From assembly GCA_965224105.1 (NCBI GenBank), contig CBDCYH010000001.1, forward strand, positions 248,001 to 312,000: DNA of 64,000 nt, given 5' to 3'. Position 1 is the stretch's first letter, and each line of letters begins with the position of its first letter. Below, piece after piece: positions 34,568-43,292 of this stretch. The notes beneath the pieces were generated by a model. That model ran no database searches. It worked only from the letters and a program-made list of their open reading frames with translations, and was not told where the DNA came from. The position numbers were made by a program, and so were the translations under genes. The DNA comes from CBDCYH01 sp965224105 (GTDB taxonomy: Bacteria > Bacteroidota > Rhodothermia > Rhodothermales > JABDKH01).

Positions 34568-35671
34568 ATGAAGATTACCCGGATAGCAGCCTACCAGGTT
34601 GATCTGCCCCTGCACGAAGGCAGCTATAAATGGTCTGGTGGCAAATCCGTAGAAGTTTTCGACAGCACAGTCGTCCTGATAGAGACGGATGAGGGGATTA
34701 CCGGGGTGGGTGAGGTGTGTCCATTGGGTCCTTTCTATCTGCCATCGTATGCCGGAGGCGCCCGCGCGGGTATTGCCGAGCTCGGCCCAAACCTCATAGG
34801 TGAGGACCCGACGAAGATTGCGCCGCTAAACCGAAAAATGGAGGCGCTACTCAAGGGACACCCGTACGTCAAGTCGGCCATCGACATGGCGTGCTGGGAT
34901 ATCCTAGGGAAAGCATGCGGACAACCCGTTTGTAAATTGCTCGGTGGGCGGTACGGAGATGACTTCATGCTATACCGCGCCATCTCACAGCAATCTCCGG
35001 ACGAGATGGCCGAAAAAGTCGCGGCCTACCGCGCAGAGGGATACACCAAGTTCCAGTTAAAAGTAGGCGGCGATCCGGATGTCGATATCGATCGGATTCG
35101 TTCGGTAGCAGGGTTGATGGAGAGCGGCAACGTGCTGATTGCGGATGCCAATACCGGGTGGCTAATGCACCAGGCAATTCGTGTCGTACGTGCGGTAGAG
35201 GATGTGGATGTATACATAGAACAGCCCTGTCTGACGTACGAAGAGTGTCTTGCGGTTGGTAGACGAACATCGCATCCGTTTGTGCTCGACGAATGCGTTG
35301 ATGGCATCGATATGCTCCTGCGAGCCAGGGCGGACAACGCAATGGACGTGGTGAACATTAAAATATCCAAGTTCGGTGGTTTGTCGGGCGCTCGGCAGGC
35401 GCGGGACTTGTGCATTTCGATGGGCGTTGCGGTAACGATAGAGGACAGTTGGGGTGGCGACATCATTACTGCGGCTATTTCTCATCTTGCGCACAGCACG
35501 CCAACCGAGTTTTTATTCACTGCGACTGATTTCAATAGCTATGTGACGGTGAGCACCGCAGATGGTGCACCCCAGCGGAAGCACGGAAGGCTGGCGGCGT
35601 CAAGTGCTCCGGGGCTGGGTGTGGTCCCAAAGATGGATGTGCTCGGACGCGCTGTCATCGACATTTCCTGA
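34568..35671 (+). CDS. Enolase-superfamily dehydratase, cis-3-hydroxy-L-proline dehydratase-like
   Basis: The 367-residue protein belongs to the mandelate racemase/muconate lactonizing group. Its capping domain (about 1-125) has the stretch SYKWSGGKSVEVFDSTVV that is characteristic of the cis-3-hydroxy-L-proline dehydratase branch. The barrel has the catalytic lysine pair region TKFQLKVGG, metal ligands in IADANTGW, IEQPC and DECVDG, and the second base in NIKISKFGG. It should remove a proton alpha to a carboxylate from an amino or imino acid. The exact substrate, possibly a hydroxyproline or a betaine derivative, is inference. A sodium-coupled transporter follows 37 bp downstream and may import the substrate. 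Confidence 0.88.
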   Translation: MKITRIAAYQVDLPLHEGSYKWSGGKSVEVFDSTVVLIETDEGITGVGEVCPLGPFYLPSYAGGARAGIAELGPNLIGEDPTKIAPLNRKMEALLKGHPYVKSAIDMACWDILGKACGQPVCKLLGGRYGDDFMLYRAISQQSPDEMAEKVAAYRAEGYTKFQLKVGGDPDVDIDRIRSVAGLMESGNVLIADANTGWLMHQAIRVVRAVEDVDVYIEQPCLTYEECLAVGRRTSHPFVLDECVDGIDMLLRARADNAMDVVNIKISKFGGLSGARQARDLCISMGVAVTIEDSWGGDIITAAISHLAHSTPTEFLFTATDFNSYVTVSTADGAPQRKHGRLAASSAPGLGVVPKMDVLGRAVIDIS

Positions 35672-35708
35672 GGACGATAAGTAGGGTGCAACAATAGAAA
35701 AAAATCGG

Positions 35709-37253
35709 ATGATCGACAGCCAACCTCGAGAACAGTTTTCCTCCCGCCTCGGGATGATGCTTGCCATGCTAGGCATGGCGGTTGGCACCGGAAACATCTG
35801 GCGTTTCCCAAGGATCGCAGCACAGAATGGTGGTGGCGAATTTCTGATTGCCTGGATCGTATTTCTTTTCCTCTGGTCCATTCCCTTGATCTTGCTCGAA
35901 TTTGGTATGGGTCGGAAAACTCGTCGAGGCCCAACACGGGCGTTCCTCCAAATGATGGGGCCAAAGTGGGCCTGGATGGGGGCGTTCGCGGCGTTTGTAA
36001 CGACGGCAATAACCTTCTATTACTCGGTCGTCGCAGGCTGGACCCTTCGCTACACCTTCGCGGCGATCACCGGCGCTGTGCCCGAATCCACACCAGGTCA
36101 ATTCTGGGAAGCGTATACCTCATCCGTTTGGCCAGTTGTAACGCACGCGGTGATCATCTTTCTTACGATCGTAGTGGTCGGCAGGGGAGTGCGCGCGATC
36201 GAGCGCGTCGCGAAAGTACTTATGCCACTTCTCCTCAGCCTGGTACTGCTGCTAACCATCCGCGCCATCACGCTGCCAGGTGCTTCAGACGGGCTTTCGT
36301 TCATGTTCACGGTCGATTGGGAGAACCTGGCTAACGCTCGGCTGTGGATTGAGGCGCTAACCCAGAATGCGTGGGATACCGGAGCGGGTTGGGGGCTGGT
36401 ACTTTGTTATGCAGTGTACCTTCGCCAGAAAGAAGACACCGCCCTTAACGCGTTTGTACTGCCAATGGCGAACAACACGGTCTCTCTGTTGGCGGGTGTG
36501 ATGGTATTCTGCACAGTTTTTTCGGTAGTGCCGGTGCTTGTGGCGAATCTTGCTCAGAACCCCGAAGCGTTGAGTGCTTATCCAGAGCTGAACGAAGCGA
36601 TATCCGCCGGCCAGGCGCTGAGCCCGGAGTTGGTTCAGAACACCATCTTTAGCCAATCAAACGAAGGTCTAACGTTTATTTGGATGCCCCAGCTTTTCGC
36701 ATCCATACCGTTCGGGCGTTTCTTCATGGTACTCTTCTTTCTGTCTCTGACGTTCGCTGCATTTACAAGCATGCTCGCTCAAGTCGAGGTAACCACGCGT
36801 ACCCTTGTCGACGCCGGAATTAAGAGAGCCAAGGCAATAAAATGGGTTGGAGCCGGAGTGTTTGTGCTTGGATTTCCATCAGCCATGTCGCTGCGTGTGT
36901 TGCGGAATCAGGATTGGGTCTGGGGCGTTGCGCTAATTCTCGCCGGGTTGTTCTTTGCGATCGCGGTCATCAAGAACGGAATCGATCGGTTCCGTTTGGA
37001 GCAGCTCAATCACCCCGATTCTGATGTCAAGATCGGGAAATGGTGGAATATTGTGGTCGGTATCCTTGTGCCTATCGAGGCTGTTGTGCTCATTATCTGG
37101 TTCCTTGCACAGGCACGTACTGATGATCCCGTTGGATGGTTGAGACCGTTTGCGGAATACAATGTTGGGACTGTTCTTGTTCAGTTCGCTATCGTGTTTA
37201 CAGTGCTTGTGCTTGCGAACAATTGGATAGTCCGGCGCAACTCCGAGGAATAG
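35709..37253 (+). CDS. Sodium-dependent transporter, neurotransmitter:sodium symporter (NSS/SNF) family
   Basis: The 514-residue protein has twelve helices of the LeuT fold. Helix 1 carries the unwound substrate and sodium site (MAVGTGNIWRFPRIAAQNGGG), and helix 6 has the AFFSLS-type region as VLFFLSLTFAAFTS. These proteins import amino acids or related small molecules with sodium, which suits a marine or salty habitat. It lies between the hydroxyproline-dehydratase-like gene and a PAP2 phosphatase; the 37 and 4 bp gaps suggest one transcript. The substrate is not shown. Confidence 0.95.
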   Translation: MIDSQPREQFSSRLGMMLAMLGMAVGTGNIWRFPRIAAQNGGGEFLIAWIVFLFLWSIPLILLEFGMGRKTRRGPTRAFLQMMGPKWAWMGAFAAFVTTAITFYYSVVAGWTLRYTFAAITGAVPESTPGQFWEAYTSSVWPVVTHAVIIFLTIVVVGRGVRAIERVAKVLMPLLLSLVLLLTIRAITLPGASDGLSFMFTVDWENLANARLWIEALTQNAWDTGAGWGLVLCYAVYLRQKEDTALNAFVLPMANNTVSLLAGVMVFCTVFSVVPVLVANLAQNPEALSAYPELNEAISAGQALSPELVQNTIFSQSNEGLTFIWMPQLFASIPFGRFFMVLFFLSLTFAAFTSMLAQVEVTTRTLVDAGIKRAKAIKWVGAGVFVLGFPSAMSLRVLRNQDWVWGVALILAGLFFAIAVIKNGIDRFRLEQLNHPDSDVKIGKWWNIVVGILVPIEAVVLIIWFLAQARTDDPVGWLRPFAEYNVGTVLVQFAIVFTVLVLANNWIVRRNSEE

Positions 37254-37257
37254 GCCG

Positions 37258-37950
37258 ATGAACACACGTGCGCATTGCACGGCGCTCGCGTCCGTTATCC
37301 TCACGATCTGTTTGGTAACACCAATGTCGAGCGTCGGGCAATTGGATGTTAGCCCGTCTCGGCTCCCGGTGCATTTTGATTTCGGGACTGGCGGTGCGGC
37401 GTCCAGAGACGACATAGCAATCCTGCGGACGATTAACTCGTGGGATGGCGCTTTTGCACGGGCCACACTCGGTGGAGCGAACGCAACGTCGTGGCCAGCT
37501 TTCGTCCTTTCCGGACCAGCAATCATCGGGGCTGGGTTCGTATTCGATTGCGGCGATTGCGCGGCAGGTAGCGTTCAATTCGGTCTCAGTGTGATTGCGG
37601 CAGAGGCGTTGACGGCCGGGTCAACTATGCTCCTTAAATCATTGATAAGGCGCGAGCGGCCGTTTCGCACGGTCGATGGCATAACCCTACGAACGTCATC
37701 CAACTATTCGAACGGCTCGAATCGTTTCTCACTCCCCTCGGGGCACGCCGCCATTGCTTCTACTATTACAGCCTCGCTCATATTCAGCGGAGCGGAGTGG
37801 TTCCTGGTAGCACCGGTAGCTACCTGGGCGACCTTGGTAGGGTTGAGTCGTGTGTGGTTGGGAGTTCACTTCCCATCCGATGTACTAGCGGGTGCGTTGG
37901 TGGGTACCCTTTCTGCTCTTGTCGTCAACAGAGTGCTAATTCGGGGCTAA
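37258..37950 (+). CDS. PAP2-family membrane phosphatase
   Basis: A signal sequence or first helix (residues about 5-28) is followed by a PAP2 acid-phosphatase domain with all three motifs: KSLIRRERPF (K-x6-RP), LPSGHAA (PSGH) and SRVWLGVHFPSD (SR-x5-H-x3-D). The active site should face the periplasm and hydrolyse lipid pyrophosphates or phosphates, for example undecaprenyl pyrophosphate or phosphatidate. The 230-residue length is normal for the family. It begins 4 bp after the NSS transporter. Confidence 0.9.
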   Translation: MNTRAHCTALASVILTICLVTPMSSVGQLDVSPSRLPVHFDFGTGGAASRDDIAILRTINSWDGAFARATLGGANATSWPAFVLSGPAIIGAGFVFDCGDCAAGSVQFGLSVIAAEALTAGSTMLLKSLIRRERPFRTVDGITLRTSSNYSNGSNRFSLPSGHAAIASTITASLIFSGAEWFLVAPVATWATLVGLSRVWLGVHFPSDVLAGALVGTLSALVVNRVLIRG

Positions 37951-37951
37951 C

Positions 37952-37981
37952 AAAAAAAGGGAGTCCGCAGTGCGAACTCCC
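37952..37981 (-). terminator. Rho-independent terminator of the tRNA gene
   Basis: In the reverse direction a stem GGGAGTTCGC / GCGGACTCCC, with one mismatch and a short loop, is followed by seven T residues. This is a classic intrinsic terminator, seven bases beyond the tRNA 3' end. Confidence 0.85.
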
Positions 37982-37987
37982 AGGTAG

Positions 37988-38060
37988 TAGCGGGGGCAGG
38001 ATTCGAACCTGCGACCTCCGGGTTATGAGCCCGGTGAGCTACCAGCTGCTCCACCCCGCG
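37988..38060 (-). tRNA. Initiator tRNA-Met (CAU)
   Basis: The reverse strand folds as a 73-base tRNA: acceptor 5' arm CGCGGGG, D arm AGCAGCTGGTAGCTC, anticodon arm CCGGGCTCATAACCCGG with anticodon CAT, and T arm GCAGGTTCGAATCCTGC. Three consecutive G-C pairs in the anticodon stem and the lack of a Watson-Crick pair at position 1-72 (C opposite T) mark an initiator tRNA. The 3' CCA is not encoded and must be added by the nucleotidyltransferase. Confidence 0.95.
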
Positions 38061-38162
38061 ATGTAGGGAGCCGAATATAGGGTGGATCGAGACGCTTTCC
38101 AATATCTGACGGTCAATTTGGGTTCTCGATTGTTTATCGCCGCTGGCATGGGAGGCGAAATA

Positions 38163-38197
38163 CTCTATTCTCAACGAATTCGCTATGTAAAATAGAG
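38163..38197. repeat. 7 bp inverted repeat upstream of the DUF1015 gene
   Basis: CTCTATT and AATAGAG are perfect inverted copies around 21 bases, 50-85 bp upstream of the first gene of the ser-pnt cluster. The place would suit an operator, but the arms are short. Confidence 0.3.
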
Positions 38198-38247
38198 CAT
38201 TGCGGTAGGTTAGCGGGAGTGTATCGGAGCAACAAAAATTACCAAAA

Positions 38248-39453
38248 ATGGCAGTTCTTCATCCGTTCGCCGCACTTCGGCCCCGCCCCTCAGTCGTAAG
38301 TGAAATCGTCTCCGTCCCTTACGATGTGATATCCGCGGCCGAGGCGCGCGTATTGGCCGAGGGCAATCCCGCATCCTTCCTGCATGTGATCCGACCAGAG
38401 ATAGACCTGCCAGTCGGAGTGGATGAGTATTCTGATGTGGTCTATGCAACTGGCGCTGCCAACCTGAAAAAGTGTCTCGACAGCAACGACTGGGTCCGAG
38501 AAGAATCACCGCGTGTTTACGTCTATCGATTGGTAATGGACGGTAGGGCGCAGACCGGCGTTTTCGGATGTGTATCAGTTTCCGACTACGACAACGACGT
38601 GATCCTGAAGCATGAAAAGACGAGACCGGTCAAAGAAGACGACCGGACCAGACACATCGTCGAGCAACGTGCGCACGCCGAGCCCGTGATGCTAACGTAT
38701 AAAGATTCCGCCGAAATTACCTCACTGGTTGAACAGACTGTGGCTACAGAGCCACTTTACACCGTGACCGCAGATGACGGCGTGAGTCACACCATTTGGC
38801 GTGTTAACGACACAGACGCGATGGTCGCTGCCTTTGCCGGGATTGACAACCTTTACGTAGCAGATGGCCACCACCGATGCAAAGCCGCCAGCAGGGCGGC
38901 TGAAGAAGTTGGAGCAACGGCGGGCTCCAACGAGGTTCGATATTTTCCTGCTGTGTTATTCCCCATGGGGGATATGCACATCATGGCATACAATCGCGTA
39001 ATAATAAAACTTCCCGAGCCGGCCTCGACTTTTCTGGAAAAACTTCGCTTGGCACTTTCACTCGCCGAGACACAAAACGCAGTTCCCACAAACAAAGGGG
39101 AGATTTGTGTCTACCTGGGCGGGAGTTGGTACAAGGGTAACTTGCCTGAGTCCAGGAAGAGTGGCGCGGTTTCTACATTGGATGTTGCAAGGCTGGGCGA
39201 GTTTGTCCTGGAGCCCCTGCTCGAAATTACCGACCCCCGCCGTGACCCGAATATCGATTTTATTGGCGGAATTCGTGGGACGGTTGAGCTCGAGCGGCGC
39301 GTGGACAATGGGGATGTGCAGATGGCAATATCAATGTATCCAACCTCGATAGAGGAACTGATTCTTGTTTCCGACGCTGGAATGCTTATGCCGCCCAAGT
39401 CAACTTGGTTCGAGCCAAAATTGCGAAGCGGTTTCCTGGTGCACACCTTCTGA
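38248..39453 (+). CDS. DUF1015 family protein
   Basis: The 401-residue protein opens with HPFAALRPRPSVVSEIVSVPYDV and contains VYRLVMDG, KHEKTRP, and YVADGHHRCKAA, all typical of DUF1015. The ADGHHR motif suggests a phosphate- or metal-binding site. DUF1015 genes are often found beside serA and serC, as here, and a link to serine metabolism has been suggested from that conserved order, but the biochemical activity is not established to my knowledge. Twenty bases separate it from serA, so it is the first gene of the operon. Confidence 0.93.
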   Translation: MAVLHPFAALRPRPSVVSEIVSVPYDVISAAEARVLAEGNPASFLHVIRPEIDLPVGVDEYSDVVYATGAANLKKCLDSNDWVREESPRVYVYRLVMDGRAQTGVFGCVSVSDYDNDVILKHEKTRPVKEDDRTRHIVEQRAHAEPVMLTYKDSAEITSLVEQTVATEPLYTVTADDGVSHTIWRVNDTDAMVAAFAGIDNLYVADGHHRCKAASRAAEEVGATAGSNEVRYFPAVLFPMGDMHIMAYNRVIIKLPEPASTFLEKLRLALSLAETQNAVPTNKGEICVYLGGSWYKGNLPESRKSGAVSTLDVARLGEFVLEPLLEITDPRRDPNIDFIGGIRGTVELERRVDNGDVQMAISMYPTSIEELILVSDAGMLMPPKSTWFEPKLRSGFLVHTF

Positions 39454-39473
39454 CTATTAACCACAAATAAGCT

Positions 39474-40676
39474 GTGACCGTACTAATTGCTGACAAGTTG
39501 GACCCATCAGTCGGGAATGCTCTCCAAAAAGCCGGACTACGGGTAGTCGAAGATGGGTCCCTCAAGGAGGATTCGCTTACCGCAGCGATAAAAGAAACTG
39601 GACCAAACATTCTTATTGTTCGCGGCACCAAGGTACCGGCGGTGAGCCTCGATGCCAGCAAGAACCTCGAACTTATCGTGCGCGCGGGGGCTGGCTATGA
39701 CACCATCGATGTAGACGGAGCTTCGGAAAGAGGAATCTTTGTCGCAAACTGTCCAGGCAAAAACGCCGACGCAGTCGCGGAACTTACCATAGGTCACATG
39801 ATCAGCCTCGACCGAAGGCTTCCAGAGAACGTTGCAGATTCCAGGCGAGGCGTTTGGAATAAAGGTCTTTACTCCAAAGCTAGTGGGCTCAAGGGTAAAA
39901 CATTGGGACTGATAGGTTTAGGATCGATTGGATCATCTGTCGCGCGAATAGCGAAGTCAATGGGAATGCACGTAGTTGCATGGAGTAGGTCGTTGACCGA
40001 AAACCGCGCTGTCGAGCTCGGCGTGGGGCGGAAAGAATCAGCAATAGCAGTCGCCGCCGTAGCAGATGTAATCTCGGTACACGTGGCATCGACTCCTGAG
40101 ACGAGGAATATGATCGACTCCGAATTCTTGTCGGAAGTCCGCCCGGGGTCCATACTTATAAATACGAGCCGGGCCGAAATCGTTGACGAGCAAGCTTTGC
40201 TTGAGGCAGTCGAAAAGAAATCTTTGAGAGTTGCAGTCGATGTTTTTAGTGGTGAGCCGAACGCAAAGGAGGCTGAGTTTGAGTCAGAACTCGCGCGGCG
40301 CGATGGAATATATATTTCGCATCATATTGGAGCCTCGACGGCCCAGGCGCAGCAGGCGATCGCGGAAGAAGCACTGCGCGTTGCACTTGGCTACTACCAA
40401 AATGGTGTCGTCAGAAACTGCATCAATCTCGCAGAGCAAACGCCGGCAACCCATCAAATAACCGTCCGGCATAAAGACAAAGTTGGTGTGCTTGCTTCGG
40501 TCCTCAACGTAATGTCTGAAGCAGGATGGAATGTACAGGAAATGGAAAACCTGATATTCGCTGGGGCGAAGGCAGCGTGTGCAAGAATCACTTTTGACGG
40601 CACGGTGAGCGAAAACTACCTGAACAGGATTTCAGAAATTGATGATGTTTTCGATGCCACAGTGGTTGACTTATAA
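39474..40676 (+). CDS. serA: D-3-phosphoglycerate dehydrogenase with C-terminal ACT domain
   Basis: SerA starts serine synthesis by oxidising 3-phosphoglycerate with NAD. The 400-residue protein has a Rossmann motif GLIGLGSIGSS, the catalytic Arg in NTSRAEIVDE, Glu in the following segment and His in HHIGASTAQAQQ. Residues about 325-400 form an ACT domain (TVRHKDKVGVLASVLNVMSEAG), the usual site of feedback inhibition by serine. The GTG at 39474 is the start. It lies between DUF1015 and serC, in the same operon. Confidence 0.95.
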   Translation: MTVLIADKLDPSVGNALQKAGLRVVEDGSLKEDSLTAAIKETGPNILIVRGTKVPAVSLDASKNLELIVRAGAGYDTIDVDGASERGIFVANCPGKNADAVAELTIGHMISLDRRLPENVADSRRGVWNKGLYSKASGLKGKTLGLIGLGSIGSSVARIAKSMGMHVVAWSRSLTENRAVELGVGRKESAIAVAAVADVISVHVASTPETRNMIDSEFLSEVRPGSILINTSRAEIVDEQALLEAVEKKSLRVAVDVFSGEPNAKEAEFESELARRDGIYISHHIGASTAQAQQAIAEEALRVALGYYQNGVVRNCINLAEQTPATHQITVRHKDKVGVLASVLNVMSEAGWNVQEMENLIFAGAKAACARITFDGTVSENYLNRISEIDDVFDATVVDL

Positions 40677-40699
40677 AAGAATCAGTTCGTGAGGATGTC

Positions 40700-41770
40700 G
40701 TGAGAATACACAACTTTTCTGCCGGGCCTGCTGCATTGCCCGAGTCGGTGCTCGTTGATGCCAGAAACGAGCTAATGGAATACAAAGACGCCGGCGCATC
40801 GGTGATGGAAATCAGCCATCGCTCGACCCAGTACACTGCTCTAGCTGAATCAGCGAAAGGGCTGATGAAGTCGCTACTCGGCCTCGGCGACGACTGGCAC
40901 GTCCTGTTCTTGCAAGGCGGGGCATCCCAACAGTTTTTCCAGGTACCGCTAAACTTCCTCGGGGATGGACACTCTGCAGACTACGTCAACACAGGAGTCT
41001 GGTCGAAAAAGGCGATCGCAGAGTGCAAACTGATCGGTAATTGCAATGTGGCGGCGTCAAGTGCAGAATCTGGATTTGACTTTATTCCGGCACAGGACAG
41101 TTGGTCAGTAGACGAAAATGCCGTCTACACCCATTTTACGTCCAACAACACAATCCATGGGACAGAATATCATTGGACGCCTGATGTACCAAGCCCTTTG
41201 GTCTGCGATGCTTCCAGCAACTTCCTCAGTAAGCCAATCGATCGTGACAAGTACGGATTGATCTACGCTGGAGCACAGAAAAATATCGGACCAGCCGGCT
41301 CTACGGTAGTACTTATCCGTGACGGTTTTCTAAAGGAAAAGAAATCCGGACTGCCGACGTTGATGGACTACGGGACGCACACCGCCAAACTCTTTCACAC
41401 ACCTCCGGTTTTTGTTGTGTATATCATTGAAAAAGTTTTGCGCTGGCTTGATGATCTGGGCGGCTTGGCAGCCATGCAGAAGTTGAACGAAAAAAAATCA
41501 GCAATCCTGTATAGTCGCATTGACAAGAACGAGTTTTACCATGGCACCGCGCGAAAGCAGGACCGCTCCCACATGAACGTCACGTTTAGACTTCAGAATG
41601 AGGCCCTGGAGGCTGAGTTCATTGCGCAAGCGTTGACGCAGGGTTTATCTGGTTTGAAAGGTCATAGATCGGTGGGGGGGATCCGTGCGTCAATCTATAA
41701 TGCCTGTCCGGAAGAATCTGTCACAGCCCTCGTCGATTTCATGGATAGCTTTGAGGCTGCCCAAGGGTAA
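40700..41770 (+). CDS. serC: Phosphoserine aminotransferase
   Basis: SerC converts 3-phosphohydroxypyruvate to phosphoserine using glutamate and PLP. The 356-residue protein shows the family start NFSAGPAALPESVL, the SHRS substrate loop, the phosphate-site motif QGGASQQF, and the PLP lysine in YAGAQKNIGPAG. The C-terminal GHRSVGGIRASIYNACP carries the substrate-binding Arg. The start is a GTG, 23 bp after serA. The third serine enzyme, SerB, is not in the window. Confidence 0.97.
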   Translation: MRIHNFSAGPAALPESVLVDARNELMEYKDAGASVMEISHRSTQYTALAESAKGLMKSLLGLGDDWHVLFLQGGASQQFFQVPLNFLGDGHSADYVNTGVWSKKAIAECKLIGNCNVAASSAESGFDFIPAQDSWSVDENAVYTHFTSNNTIHGTEYHWTPDVPSPLVCDASSNFLSKPIDRDKYGLIYAGAQKNIGPAGSTVVLIRDGFLKEKKSGLPTLMDYGTHTAKLFHTPPVFVVYIIEKVLRWLDDLGGLAAMQKLNEKKSAILYSRIDKNEFYHGTARKQDRSHMNVTFRLQNEALEAEFIAQALTQGLSGLKGHRSVGGIRASIYNACPEESVTALVDFMDSFEAAQG

Positions 41771-41857
41771 TGCGGTCAACCGTTGTTGCTAAAGTGGCCC
41801 AATCGAGGTAGACTAGCGGAATACCGCAACACCGCAACACAGAAGAATAGAGAGACT

Positions 41858-42994
41858 ATGTCAATATCACTGGGGGTTCCGCGCGAGAAGGCAGCCGGAG
41901 AGACGCGCGTGGCCATTGTCCCAGAGGTAGCAAAGCGCCTCATAAAGAACGGCTTTAACGTTTGTGTCGAAGAGGGAGCTGGGCGGAACGCGCATTTCAG
42001 TGATGCCGATTACTCAAATAACGGGGCGACTGTCTGCGATAGGTCAACGGCCCTGGGTTCAGATGTAGTAGTGGGAGTACAGGCCATCGAAGATGAGGAA
42101 ATTCCCAAACTGAAGAGTGGCTCTGTGTATGTTGCGTTTATCCAGCCACTCGACAATCCGCAGTATGCTCGCAAACTTGCAGGCAGCGGAGTGACATCGC
42201 TTGCGATGGAGCTTGTACCCAGGATTTCTCGCGCACAGAAGATGGATGCGCTGTCGGCGATGGCTAACATCGGTGGATACAAAGCTGTGCTGGACGCTGC
42301 GACAATCCTTCCACGTTTTTTTCCCCTGCTTACAACTGCGGCGGGTACGGTAAAACCCGCCAACGTTTTGGTCCTCGGTGCCGGTGTCGCTGGCCTGCAG
42401 GCTATCGCAACGGCAAAACGGCTTGGCGCAAGGGTGTCGGCATACGACATCCGTGATGCAGTAAAGGAGCAAGTGGAAAGTCTCGGCGCCAGTTTTGTCG
42501 AATTGGACTTCGGGATTTCGGGAATGGAAGACAAGAGCGGTTACGCCAAAGCGCTTACTCAGGAAAAGGCCGAAAAGCAGGTGCAACTGCTAGTACCGAT
42601 AATCGCCAAATCGGATGTAGTCGTTACCACAGCGCTGATTCCCGGTCGACCAGCTCCACTGCTGATTACCGAGGAGGCCGTCAGGGGTATGAAGGGAGGC
42701 TCGGTGATTGTCGACATGGCTGCGGCAAACGGAGGCAATTGTGCACTTACCGAGCGTGGCAGTACAGTTCGGAAACATGGCGTTACTATTATTGGCAACG
42801 TCAATTATCCGGCTACGATGCCGGTTCATGCCAGCGAGTTGTATGGCAGGACGCTGTCCGAGCTCGTGCGTAGTGTCGTGGGCGAGGATGGCGAGATAAA
42901 CATCGACATGGAGGATGAGGTGATCGTTGGTTCGTGCGTCACTCACGGAGGGTCCGTTGTGCATGAGCGAGTAAAATCAATTTTGGGTTCTTAA
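41858..42994 (+). CDS. pntAA: NAD(P) transhydrogenase subunit alpha, part 1 (soluble NAD-binding)
   Basis: The start is taken at the ATG at 41858 (MSISLGVPRE); the open frame before it has no function. The 378-residue protein is the dI component of the proton-translocating transhydrogenase. It has LGVPREKAAGETRVAIVPE, the RDQ-loop-equivalent region near LSAMANIGGYKAVL, and the NAD Rossmann motif VLGAGVAGLQAIATAKRLGA. Hydride passes from NADH bound here to NADP bound on subunit beta. The next gene begins one base after the stop. Confidence 0.95.
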   Translation: MSISLGVPREKAAGETRVAIVPEVAKRLIKNGFNVCVEEGAGRNAHFSDADYSNNGATVCDRSTALGSDVVVGVQAIEDEEIPKLKSGSVYVAFIQPLDNPQYARKLAGSGVTSLAMELVPRISRAQKMDALSAMANIGGYKAVLDAATILPRFFPLLTTAAGTVKPANVLVLGAGVAGLQAIATAKRLGARVSAYDIRDAVKEQVESLGASFVELDFGISGMEDKSGYAKALTQEKAEKQVQLLVPIIAKSDVVVTTALIPGRPAPLLITEEAVRGMKGGSVIVDMAAANGGNCALTERGSTVRKHGVTIIGNVNYPATMPVHASELYGRTLSELVRSVVGEDGEINIDMEDEVIVGSCVTHGGSVVHERVKSILGS

Positions 42995-42995
42995 C

Positions 42996-43292
42996 ATGCT
43001 GGAGAATTTTATCATCTTTGTGCTGGCATCCTTCGTGGGAGTCGAGGTCATCAGCAAAGTTCCGCAGACGTTGCACACTCCGCTCATGTCTGGATCGAAT
43101 GCCATTAGTGGCATTACCATCGTTGGTGCACTCGTGATCGCAGCCATGGTTGGCGGGACAGTAGCCAAGTGGGTGGGCTTTGCCGCGCTAATCGTTGCGA
43201 CCATAAACGTAATCGGCGGATTCCTCGTGACCGATCGGATGCTGCAGATGTTCAAGAAGAAACCGAAAAGCCTCAAGGAGAAAGAGCAGTAA
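42996..43292 (+). CDS. pntAB: NAD(P) transhydrogenase subunit alpha, part 2 (membrane)
   Basis: The 98-residue protein is the short membrane piece of the alpha subunit. It has three hydrophobic helices, with the family segment FVGVEVISKVPQTLHTPLMSG and SNAISGITIVGAL. It joins subunit beta in the membrane domain that carries protons. In Escherichia coli this part is fused to the NAD-binding part; here they are separate genes, as in many non-enteric bacteria. The pntB ATG follows the stop without a gap. Confidence 0.96.
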   Translation: MLENFIIFVLASFVGVEVISKVPQTLHTPLMSGSNAISGITIVGALVIAAMVGGTVAKWVGFAALIVATINVIGGFLVTDRMLQMFKKKPKSLKEKEQ

